Of a DNA stretch of 64,000 nt, positions 10,741-22,732 are shown in pieces. Source of the DNA: Petrolisthes cinctipes (lineage: Eukaryota; Arthropoda; Malacostraca; Decapoda; Porcellanidae); assembly GCA_033782935.1 (NCBI GenBank), contig JAWQEG010001220.1:1054001-1118000 (forward strand), in the 5' to 3' direction. The translations under genes were made by a program, and so were the position numbers. The notes beneath the pieces are model-generated. The model made no database searches and had not been told where the DNA came from. It was given only the letters and a program-made list of their open reading frames with translations. The number at the start of each line of letters is the position of its first letter. The stretch's first letter is position 1.

Positions 10741-12364
10741 TGGGCACCTAACAGATCGATTTTCAGCATGTTTTGGGCCTGTATTTTGAAAATACTTTAA
10801 CTAGGAGTAGGCATGTACAGATCGCTTCTGGGACCCCAAAATATCGAATTTTCGGGTGTTTTGAGCCTGAACTTGAGATATCGACTTTGGGCACCTAAAA
10901 TATCGACTTTTAGCATGTTTTGGGCCTGTATTTTGAAAATATTCTAGCACTAAGTAGGGATGTACAGATCACTTCTGGGACCCCAAAATATCGAATTTTC
11001 GGGTGTTTTGAGCCTGAATTTGAGATATAAACGGGTACAGATGATGCATGCACATATCGACTTTGGACACTTAAAATATCGATTTATAGCATGTTTTGAG
11101 CCAATATTTTGAAAAAATTCTAGCACTAAGTAGGCATGTACACATCGCTTCTGGGACCCAAAAATATCGAATTTTCGGGTGTTTTGAGGTTAAATTTGGG
11201 ATATAAACGGGTACAGAAGATGCATTTACATATCGACTTTTGGGCACCTAAAAGTTCGATTTTCAGTATGTTTTGAGCCTGTATTTTGAAAATACTCTAA
11301 CACGGAGTAGGCATGTACAGTTCGCTTCTGGGACCCCAAAATATCGAGTTTTTGGGTGTTTTTTGGCCTGAATTTGAGATATCGACTTTAGGCACCAAAA
11401 ATATCGATTTTTAGCATGTTTTGGGCCTATATTTTGAAAACATTCAAGCACTGAGTAGGCATGTACAGATCGCTTCTGGGACCCCAAAATATCGAATTTT
11501 CTGGTGTTTTGAGCCTGAATTGGAGATATAAACGGGTACAGAAGATGCATGCACATATCGACTTTTGGGCACCTAAAATATCGATTTGGAGCATGTTTTG
11601 GGTCTGTATCTTGAAAACATTCTAACTAGGAGTAGGGATGTACAGATCGCTTCTAGGACCCAAAAATATCGAATTTTCGGGTGTTCGGAGCCTGAATTTG
11701 AGATATAAACGGGTACAGAAGATGCATGCACATATCGACTTTGGACACTTAAAATATCGATTTATAGCATGTTTTGAGCCATTATTTTGAAAAAATTCTA
11801 GCACTAAGTAGGCATGTACACATCGCTTCTGGGACCCAAAAATATCGAATTTTCGGGTGTTTTGAGGTTAAATTTGGGATATAAACGGGTACAGAAGATG
11901 CATTTACATATCGACTTTTGGGCACCTAAAAGTTCGATTTTCAGTATGTTTTGAGCCTGTATTTTGAAAATACTCTAACACGGAGTAGGCATGTACAGTT
12001 CGCTTCTGGGACCCCAAAATATCGAATTTTCGGGTGTTTTGGGCCTGAATTTGAGATATCGACTTTGGGCACCTAAAATATCGATTTTTAGCATGTTTTG
12101 GGCCTATATTTTGAAAATATTCTAGCACTGAGTAGGCATGTACAGATCGCTTCTGGGACCCCAAAATATCGAATTTTCGGGTGTTTGGAGCCTGAATTTG
12201 AGATATAAACGGGTACAGAAGATACATGCACATATCGACTTTTGGGCACCTAAAAGATCGATTTTCAGTATGTTTTGGGCCTGTATTTTGAAAATACTCT
12301 AACACGGAGTAGGCATGTACAGTTCGCTTCTGGGACCCGAAAATATCGAGTTTTAGGGTGTTTT
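10741..12364 (+). repeat. Satellite with a 678-bp local duplication
   Basis: The block 11060-11340 (atttatagc, an aaaaaattctagcactaag junction, gtacacatcgc, gaggttaaatttggg, aaagttcg) recurs at 11738-12018. A similar block appears again near 18.9-19.1 kb. The rest is ordinary satellite with m5 and short-A units. Confidence 0.82.
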
Positions 12365-14188
12365 GGGCCTGAATTTGAGATATCGACTTTGGGCACCTAA
12401 AATATCGATCTTTAGCATGTTTTGGGCCTATATTTTGAAAATATTCTAGCACTAAGTAGGCATGTACAGATCACTTCTGGGACCCCAAAATATCGAATTT
12501 TCGGGTGTTTTGAGCCTGAATTTGAGATATAAACGGGTACAGATAATGCATGCACATATCGACTTTGGACACTTTAAATATCGATTTATAGGATGTTTTG
12601 AGCCTATATTTTGAAAAAATTCTAGCACTGAGTAGGCATGTACAGATCGCTTCTGGGACCCAAAAATATCGAATTTTCGTGTGTTTTGAGGTTAAATTTG
12701 GGATATAAACGGGTACAGAAGATGCATTTACATATCGACTTATGGGCACCTAAAAGATCGATTTTCAGTATGTTTTGAGCCTGTATTTTAAAAATACTCC
12801 AACACGGAGTATTCATGTACAGTTCGCTTCTGGGACCCCAAAATATCGAATTTTCGGGTGTTTTGGGCCTAAATTTGATATATCGACTTTGGGGACCTAA
12901 AATATCGATTTTTAGCATGTTTTGGGCCTATATTTGGAAAATATTCTAGCACTAAGTAGGCATGTACAGATCGCTTCTGGGACCCAAAAATATCGAATTT
13001 TCGGGTGTTTTGAGGTTAAATTTGGGATATAAACGGGTACAGAAGATGCATTTACATATCGACTTTTGGGCACCTAAAAGATCGATTTTCAGTATGTTTT
13101 GAGCCTGTATTTTGAAAATACTCTAACACGGAGTAGGCATGTACAGTTCGGTCCTGTGACCAAAAAATATCGAATTTTCGGGTGTTTTGGGTCTGAATTT
13201 GAGATATCGACTTTGTGGACCTAAAATATCGATTTTTAGCATGTTTTGGGCCTTTATTTTGAAAATATTCTAGCACTAAGTAGGCATGTACAGATCACTT
13301 CTGAGACCCCAAAATATCGAATTTTCGGGTGTTTTGTGCCTGAATTTGAGATATAAACGGGTACAGATGATGCATGCACATATCGACTTTGGACACTTAA
13401 AATATCGATTTTTAGCATGTTTTGAGCCTATATTTTGAAAAAATTCTAGCACTGAGTAGGCATGTACAGATCGCTTCTGGGACCCAAAAATATCGAATTT
13501 TCGGGTGTTTTGAGGTTGAATTTGGGATATAAACGTGTGCAGAAGATGCATACTCATGTTGACTATGGTCACCTAAAATATCGATTTTCAGCTTGTTTTG
13601 GGCCTGTATTTTGAAAATACTCTAACACGGAGTAAGCAAGTACAGATCGCTTCTGGGACCCCAAAATATCGAATTTTCGGGTGTTTTGAGCCTGAATTTG
13701 AGATATAAACGGGTACAGAAGATGCATCCACATATCGACTTTTGGGCACCTAAAAGATCGATTTTCAGTATGTTTTGGGCCTGTATATTAAAAATACTCT
13801 AACACGGAGTAGGCATGTACAGATCGCTTCTGGGACACCAAAATATCGAATTTTGGGGTGTTTTTTGGCCTGAATTTGAGATATCGACTTTGGGCACCTA
13901 AAATATCGATTTTTAGCATGTTTTGGGCCTTTATTTTGAAAATATTCTAGCACTAAGTAGGCATGTACAGATCACTTCTGGGACCCCAAAGTATCGAATT
14001 TTCGGGTGTTTTGAGCCTGAATTTGAGATATAAACGGGTACAGATGATGAATGCACATATCGACTTTGGACACTTAAAATATCGATTTTTAGCATGTTTT
14101 GATCCTATATTTTGAAAAAATTCTAGCACTGAGTATGCATGTACAGTTCGCTTCTGGGATCCCAAAATATCGAATTTTCGGGTGTTTA
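12365..14188 (+). repeat. Copy 1 of an apparently identical 1,824-bp tandem duplication (11 units)
   Basis: From the m7 junction at 12461 to the matching m7 junction at 14285 there are eleven units of 176, 177, 147, 177, 147, 176, 176, 176, 149, 176 and 147 bp, summing to 1,824. The order is m7, m8, m5-like, m7-like, m5, m7, m8, m9, m10, m7, m5-like. Rare variants such as gagtattcatg, gtcctgtgaccaaaaaat, atactcatgttgactatgg and gatgaatgcac all recur at +1,824. No mismatch was seen in the stretches compared. Confidence 0.9.
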
Positions 14189-16012
14189 GGGCCTGAATTT
14201 GAGATATCGACTTTGGGCACCTAAAATATCGATCTTTAGCATGTTTTGGGCCTATATTTTGAAAATATTCTAGCACTAAGTAGGCATGTACAGATCACTT
14301 CTGGGACCCCAAAATATCGAATTTTCGGGTGTTTTGAGCCTGAATTTGAGATATAAACGGGTACAGATAATGCATGCACATATCGACTTTGGACACTTTA
14401 AATATCGATTTATAGGATGTTTTGAGCCTATATTTTGAAAAAATTCTAGCACTGAGTAGGCATGTACAGATCGCTTCTGGGACCCAAAAATATCGAATTT
14501 TCGTGTGTTTTGAGGTTAAATTTGGGATATAAACGGGTACAGAAGATGCATTTACATATCGACTTATGGGCACCTAAAAGATCGATTTTCAGTATGTTTT
14601 GAGCCTGTATTTTAAAAATACTCCAACACGGAGTATTCATGTACAGTTCGCTTCTGGGACCCCAAAATATCGAATTTTCGGGTGTTTTGGGCCTAAATTT
14701 GATATATCGACTTTGGGGACCTAAAATATCGATTTTTAGCATGTTTTGGGCCTATATTTGGAAAATATTCTAGCACTAAGTAGGCATGTACAGATCGCTT
14801 CTGGGACCCAAAAATATCGAATTTTCGGGTGTTTTGAGGTTAAATTTGGGATATAAACGGGTACAGAAGATGCATTTACATATCGACTTTTGGGCACCTA
14901 AAAGATCGATTTTCAGTATGTTTTGAGCCTGTATTTTGAAAATACTCTAACACGGAGTAGGCATGTACAGTTCGGTCCTGTGACCAAAAAATATCGAATT
15001 TTCGGGTGTTTTGGGTCTGAATTTGAGATATCGACTTTGTGGACCTAAAATATCGATTTTTAGCATGTTTTGGGCCTTTATTTTGAAAATATTCTAGCAC
15101 TAAGTAGGCATGTACAGATCACTTCTGAGACCCCAAAATATCGAATTTTCGGGTGTTTTGTGCCTGAATTTGAGATATAAACGGGTACAGATGATGCATG
15201 CACATATCGACTTTGGACACTTAAAATATCGATTTTTAGCATGTTTTGAGCCTATATTTTGAAAAAATTCTAGCACTGAGTAGGCATGTACAGATCGCTT
15301 CTGGGACCCAAAAATATCGAATTTTCGGGTGTTTTGAGGTTGAATTTGGGATATAAACGTGTGCAGAAGATGCATACTCATGTTGACTATGGTCACCTAA
15401 AATATCGATTTTCAGCTTGTTTTGGGCCTGTATTTTGAAAATACTCTAACACGGAGTAAGCAAGTACAGATCGCTTCTGGGACCCCAAAATATCGAATTT
15501 TCGGGTGTTTTGAGCCTGAATTTGAGATATAAACGGGTACAGAAGATGCATCCACATATCGACTTTTGGGCACCTAAAAGATCGATTTTCAGTATGTTTT
15601 GGGCCTGTATATTAAAAATACTCTAACACGGAGTAGGCATGTACAGATCGCTTCTGGGACACCAAAATATCGAATTTTGGGGTGTTTTTTGGCCTGAATT
15701 TGAGATATCGACTTTGGGCACCTAAAATATCGATTTTTAGCATGTTTTGGGCCTTTATTTTGAAAATATTCTAGCACTAAGTAGGCATGTACAGATCACT
15801 TCTGGGACCCCAAAGTATCGAATTTTCGGGTGTTTTGAGCCTGAATTTGAGATATAAACGGGTACAGATGATGAATGCACATATCGACTTTGGACACTTA
15901 AAATATCGATTTTTAGCATGTTTTGATCCTATATTTTGAAAAAATTCTAGCACTGAGTATGCATGTACAGTTCGCTTCTGGGATCCCAAAATATCGAATT
16001 TTCGGGTGTTTA
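14189..16012 (+). repeat. Copy 2 of the 1,824-bp tandem duplication
   Basis: This copy matches 12365-14188 at a constant offset, and the match continues to about 16038. There gggacctaaaatatctat differs from gggcacctaaaatatcgat. The lack of visible divergence, against the many differences between other units, implies a very recent duplication or an assembly duplication. Confidence 0.9.
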
Positions 16013-16098
16013 GGGCCTGAATTTGAGATATCGACTTTGGGACCTAAAATATCTATTTTTAGCATGTTTTGGGCCTATATTTTGAAAATATTCTAGCA

Positions 16099-17430
16099 CT
16101 AAGTAGGCATGTACAGATCACTTCTGGTACCCCAAAATATCGAATTTACGGGTGTTTCGAGCCTGAATTTGAGATATAAACGGGTACAGATGATGCATTC
16201 ACATATCGACTTTGGACACTTAAAATATCGATTTTTAGCATGTTTTGAGCCTATATTTTGAAAAAATTCTAGCACTGAGTAGGCATGTACAGATCGCTTC
16301 TGGGACCCAAAAATATCGAATTTTTGGGTGTTTTGAGGTTGAATTTGGGATATAAACGGGTGCAGAAGATGCATACACATGTTGACTTTGGTCACCTAAA
16401 ATATCGATTTTCAGCTTGTTTTGGGGCAGTATTTTGAAAATACTCTAACAAGGAGTAAGCAAGTACAGATCGCTTCTGGGACCCCAAAATATCGAATTTT
16501 CGGGTGTTTTGAGCCTGAATTTGAGATATAAACGGGTACAGAAGATGCATCCACATATCGACTTTTGGGCACCTAAAAGATCGATTTTCAGTATGTTCTG
16601 GGCCTGTATACTGAAAATACTCTAACACGGAGTAGGCATGTACAGATCGCTTCTGGGACCCCAAAATATCGAATTTTTTGGTGTTTTTGGCCTGAATTTG
16701 AGATATCGACTTTAGGCACCAAAAATATCGATATTTAGCATGTTTTGGGCCTATATTTTGAAAACATTCAAGCACTGAGTAGGCATGTACAGATCGCTTC
16801 TGGGATCCCAAAATATCGAATTTTCGGGTGTTTTGAGCCTGAATTTGAGATATAAACGGGTACAGAAGATGCATGCACATATCGACTTTTGGGCACCTAA
16901 AATATCGATTTGGAGCATGTTTTGGGCCTGTATTTTGAAAATACTCTAACTAGGAGTAGGGATGTACAGATCGCTTCTAGGACCCAAAAATACCGAATTT
17001 TCGGGTGTTTTGAGCCTGAATTTAAGATATAAACGGGTACATAAGATGCATGCATATATGACATTGGGCACCTAAAATATCGATTTTCAGCATGTTTTGG
17101 GCCTGTATTTTGAAAATACTCTAACTAGGAGTAGGCATGTACAGATCGCTTCTGGGACCCCAAAATATCGAATTTTCGGGTGTTTTGAGCCTGAATTTGA
17201 GATATAAACGGGTACAGAAGATTCATGCACATATCGACATTGGACACTTAAAATATCGATTTTTAGCATGTTTTGAGGCTATATTTTGAAAACATTCTAG
17301 CACTGACTAACCATGTACAGATCGCTCCTGGGACCCAAAATTATCGAATTTTCGGGTGTTTTGAGGTTGAATTTGAGATATAAACGAGTGCAGAAGATGC
17401 ATACACATGTTCAATTTGGGTACCTAAAAT
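16099..17430 (+). repeat. Segment repeated 8,489 bp downstream, copy 1
   Basis: The series m7, m8, m9 (with aaggagtaagcaag), m10, an aaacattcaagcac unit, m1-like, m2 and m3 recurs at 24588-25919 at a constant spacing of 8,489 bp. Shared rare variants include ggggcagtattttg before the m9 unit, attcaagcactgag and ctgactaaccatg. Confidence 0.85.
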
Positions 17431-20329
17431 ATCGTATTTTAGCATGTTTTGGGCCTGCATCTGAGTAGGCATGTACAGATCGCTTCTGGGACCCCAAAAT
17501 ATCGAATTTTCGGGTGTTTGGATCCTGAATTTGAGATATAAATGGGGACAGAAGATACATGCACATATCGACTTTTGGGCACCTAAAAGATCGATTTTCA
17601 GTATGTTTTAGGCCTGTATTTTGAAAATACTCTAACACGAAGTAGGCATGTACAGTTCGCTTCTGGGACCCGAAAATATCGAGTTTTAGGGTGTTTTGGG
17701 CCTGAATTTGAGATATCGACTTTGGGCACCTAAAATATCGATATGTAGCATGTTTTGGGCCTATATTTTGAAAATATTCTAGCACTAAGTAGGCATGTAC
17801 AGATCACTTCTGGGACCCCAAAATATCGAATTTTCTGGTGTTTTGAGCCTGAATTTCAGATATAAACGGGTACAGATGATGCATGCACATATCGAATTTG
17901 GACACTTAAAATATCGATTTTTAGGATGTTTTGAGCCTATATTTTGAAAAAATTCTAGCACTGAGTAGGCATGTACAGATTGCTTCTGGGACCCAAAAAT
18001 ATCGAATTTTCGTGTGTTTTGAGGTTAAATTTAGGATATAAACGGGTACAGAAGATGCATTTATATATCGACTTATGGGCACCTAAAAGATCGATTTTCA
18101 GTATGTTTTGAGCCTGTATTTTAAAAATACTCCAACACGGAGTATGCATTTACAGTTCGCTTCTGGGACCCCAAAATATCGAATTTTCGGGTGTTTTGGG
18201 CCTAAATTTGATATATCGACTTTGGGGACCTAAAATATCGATTTATAGCATGTTTTGGGCCTATATTTGGAAAATATTCTAGCACTAAGTAGGCATGTAC
18301 AGATCGCTTCTGGGACCCAAAAATATCGAATTTTCGGGTGTTTTGAGGTTAAATTTGGGATATAAACGGGTACAGAAGATGCATTTACATATCGACTTTT
18401 GGGCACCTAAAAGATCGATTTTCAGTATGTTTAGAGCCTGTATTTTGAAAAGACTCTAACACGGAGTAGGGATGTACAGTTCGGTTCTGGGACCCCAAAA
18501 TATCGAATTTTCGGGTGTTTTGAGGCTAAATTTGGGATATAAACGGGTACAGAAGATGCATTTACATATCGACTTTTGGGCACCTAAAAGTTCGATTTTC
18601 AGTATGTTTTGAGCCTGTATTTTGATAACATTCTAGCACTGAGTAGGCATGTACAGATCGCTTCTGGGACCCCAAAATATCGAGTTTTTGGGTGTTTTGG
18701 ACCTGAATTTGAGATATCGACTTTGGGCACCTAAAATATCGACTTTTAGCATTTTTTGGGCCTGTATTTTGAAAATATTCTAGCACTAAGTAGGCATGTA
18801 CAGATCACTTCTGGGACCACAAAATATCGAATTTTCGGGTGTTTTGAGCCTGAATTTGAGATATAAACGGGTACAGATGATGCATGCACATATCGACTTT
18901 GGACACTTAAAATATCGATTTATAGCATGTTTTGAGCCAATATTTTGAAAAAATTCTAGCACTAAGTAGGCATGTACCCATCGCTTCTGGGACCCAAAAA
19001 TATCGAATTTTAGGGTGTTTTGAGGTTAAATTTGGGATATAAACGGGTACAGAAGATACATTTACATATCGACTTTTGGGCACCTAAAAGTTCGATTTTC
19101 AGTATGTTTTGAGCCTGTATTTTGAAAATACTCTAACACGGAGTAGGCATGTACAGTTCGCTTCTGGGACCCCAAAATATCGAATTTTCGGGTGTTTTGG
19201 GCCTGAATTTGAGATATCGACTTTGGGGACCTAAAATATCGATTTTTAGCATGTTTTGGGCCTATATTTTGAAAATATTCTAGCACTAAGTAGGCATGTA
19301 CAGATTACTTCTGGGACCCCAAAATATCGAATTTTCGGGTGTTTTGAGCCTGAATTTGAGATATAAACGGGTACAGATGATGTATGCACATATCGACTTT
19401 GGACACTTAAAATATCGATTTTTAGCATGTTTTGAGCCTTTATTTTAAAAAATTTCTAGCACTGAGTAGGCATGTACAGATCGCTTCTGGGACCCAAAAA
19501 TTTTGAATTTTCGGGTGTTTTGAGCCTGAATTTGAGATATAAACGGGTACAGAAGATGCATGCACATATCGACTTTTGGGCACCTAAAATATCGATTTTG
19601 AGCATGTTTTGGGTCTGTATCTTGAAAACATTCTAACTAGGAGTAGGGATGTACAGATTGGTTCTGGGACCCAAAAATACCGAATTTTCGGGTGTTTTGA
19701 GCCTGAATTTGAGATATAAACGGGTACAGAAGATGCATGCACATATCGACTTAGGACACTTAAAATATCGATTTTCAGCATGTTTTGGGCCTGTATTTTG
19801 AAAACATTCTAGCACTGAGTAGGCATGTACAGATCGCTTTTGGGACCCCAAAATATCGAGTTTTTGGGTGTTTTGGACCTGAATTTGAGATATCGACTTT
19901 GGGCACCTAAAATATCGATTTTTAGCATGTTTTGGGCCTATATTTTAAAAATATTCTAGCACTGAGTAGGCATGTACAGATCGCTTCTGGGACCCCAAAA
20001 TATCGAATTTTCGGGTATTTTGAGCCTGAATTTGAGATATAAACGGGTACAGAAGAAGCATGCACATATTGACTTTGGGCACCTAAAATATCGATTTTCA
20101 GCATGTTTTGGGCCTGTATTTTGAAAATACTCTAACTAGGAGTAGGCTAAAATATCGATTTTTAGCATGTTTTGGGCCTATATTTTGAAAATATTCTAGC
20201 ACTAAGTAGGCATGTACAGATCACTTCTGGGACCCCAAAATATCGATTTTTCGGGTGTTTTGAGGTTGAATTTGAGATATAAACGAGTGCAGAAGATGCA
20301 TACACATGTTCAATTTGGGTACCTAAAAT
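17431..20329 (+). repeat. HOR copy 1 of a triplicated block (2,899 bp)
   Basis: The rare B start atcgtatttt occurs at 17431, 20330, 22733 and 25920 and marks three successive copies. Each begins m3/m4 (short B), m5 with cgaaaatatcgag, m7, an m8-like unit and a ccaacacggagtatgc junction. This copy is the longest of the first two. It contains about 500 bp (18640-19140, three units) that copy 2 lacks. Confidence 0.85.
20085..20148 (+). repeat. 64-bp truncated unit (m2-type junction)
   Basis: A B half runs to aactaggagtaggc and then directly into taaaatatcgattttt, so 112 bp of the following unit are lost. The same remnant lies 2,403 bp downstream at 22488-22551 as part of the HOR copy. Confidence 0.88.
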
Positions 20330-22732
20330 ATCGTATTTTAGCATGTTTTGGGCCTGCATCTGAGTAGGCATGTACAGATCGCTTCTGGGACCCCAAAATA
20401 TTGAATTTTTGGGTGTTTGGAGCCTGAATTTGAGATATAAATGGGGACATTCTGAAGATACATGCACATATCGACTTTTGGGCACCTAAAAGATCGATTT
20501 TCAGTATGTTTTGGGCCTGTATTTTGAAAATACTCTAACACGGAGTAGGCATGTACAGTTCGCTTCTGCGACCCGAAAATATCGAGTTTTAGGGTGTTTT
20601 GGGCCTGAATTTGAGATATCGACTTTGGGCACCTAAAATATCGATATGTAGCATGTTTTGGGCCTATATTTTGAAAATATTCTAGCACTAAGTTGGCATG
20701 TACAGATCACTTCTGGGACCCCAAAATATCGAATTTTCGGGTGTTTTGAGCCTGAATTTGAGATATAAACGGGTACAGATGATGCATGCACATATTGACT
20801 TTGGACACTTAAAATATCGATTTTTAGGATGTTTTGAGCCTATATTTTGAAAAAATTCTAGCACTGAGTAGGCATGTACAGATCGCTTCTGGGACCCAAA
20901 AATATCGAATTTTCGTGTGTTTTGAGGTTAAATTTAGGATATAAACGGGTACAGAAGATGCATTTATATATCGACTTATGGGCACCTAAAAGATCGATTT
21001 TCAGTATGTTTTGAGCCTGTATTTTAAAAATACTCCAACACGGAGTATGCATTTACAGTTCGCTTCTGGGACCCCAAAATATCGAATTTTCGGGTGTTTT
21101 GGGCCTAAATTTGATATAGCGACTTTGGGGACCTAAAATATCGATTTATAGCATGTTTTGGGCCTATATTTGGAAAACATTCTAGCACTAAGTAGGCATG
21201 TACAGATCGCTTCTGGGACCCAAAAATATCGAATTTTCGGGTGTTTTGAAGTTAAATTTGGGATATAAACGGGTACAGAAGATGCATTTATATATCGACT
21301 TTTGGGCACCTAAAAGATCGATTTTCAGTATGTTTAGAGCCTGTATTTTGAAAAGACTCTAACACGGAGTAGGGATGTACAGTTCGGTTCTGGGACCCCA
21401 AAATATCGAATTTTCGGGTGTTTTGAGGCTAAATTTGGGATATAAACGGGTACAGAAGATGCATTTACATATCGACTTTTGGGCACCTAAAAGTTCGATT
21501 TTCAGTATGTTTTGAGCCTGTATTTTGATAACATTCTAGCACTGAGTAGGCATGTACAGATCGCTTCTGGGACCCCAAAATATCGAATTTTCGAGTGTTT
21601 TGGGCCTGAATTTGAGATATCGACTTTGGGGACCTAAAATATCGATTTTTAGCATGTTTTGGGCCTATATTTTGAAAATATTCTAGCACTAAGTAGGCAT
21701 GTACAGATCACTTCTGGGACCCCAAAATATCGAATTTTCGGGTGTTTTGAGCCTGAATTTGAGATATAAACGGGTACAGATGATGTATGCACATATCGAC
21801 TTTGGACGCTTAAAATATCGATTTTTAGCATGTTTTGAGCCTTTATTTTAAAAAATTTCTAGCACTGAGTAGGCATGTACAGATCGCTTCTGGGACCCAA
21901 AAATTTTGAATTTTTGGGTGTTTTGAGCCTGAATTTGAGATATAAACGGGTACAGAAGATGCATGCACATATCGACTTTTGGGCACCTAAAATATCGATT
22001 TTGAGCATGTTTTGGGTCTGTATCTTGAAAACATTCTAACTAGGAGTAGGGATGTACAGATTGGTTCAGGGACCCAAAAATACCGAATTTTCGGGTGTTT
22101 TGAGCCTGAATTTGAGATATAAACGGGTACAGAAGATGCATGCACATATCGACTTAGGACACTTAAAATATCGATTTTCAGCATGTTTTGGGCCTGTATT
22201 TTGAAAACATTCTAGCACTGACTAGGCATGTACAGATCGCTTTTGGGACCCCAAAATATCGAGTTTTTGGGTGTTTTGGACCTGAATTTGAGATATCGAC
22301 TTTGGGCACCTAAAATATCGATTTTTAGCATGTTTTGGGCCTATATTTTAAAAATATTCTAGCACTGAGTAGGCATGTACAGATCTCTTCTGGGACCCCA
22401 AAATATCGAATTTTCGGGTATTTTGAGCCTGAATTTGAGATATAAATGGGTACAGAAGAAGCATGCACATATTGACTTTGGGCACCTAAAATATCGATTT
22501 TCAGCATGTTTTGGGCCTGTATTTTGAAAATACTCTAACTAGGAGTAGGCTAAAATATCGATTTTTAGCATGTTTTGGGCCTATATTTTGAAAATATTCT
22601 AGCACTAAGTAGGCATGTACAGATCACTTCTGGGACCCCAAAATATCGATTTTTCGGGTGTTTTGAGGTTGAATTTGAGATATAAACGAGTGCAGAAGAT
22701 GCATACACATGTTCAATTTGGGTACCTAAAAT
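20330..22732 (+). repeat. HOR copy 2 of the triplicated block (2,403 bp)
   Basis: The first part matches copy 1 at offset about 2,900, up to near 21540. The rest matches at offset 2,403. The change of offset fits loss of about 500 bp, or three units (176+176+147). A 4-bp insertion near 20447 (ggggacattctgaag) is private to this copy. Confidence 0.85.
22488..22551 (+). repeat. 64-bp truncated unit, HOR copy
   Basis: This is identical in structure to 20085-20148, with the same aggagtaggctaaaat joint. It follows the 2,403-bp duplication. Confidence 0.88.
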
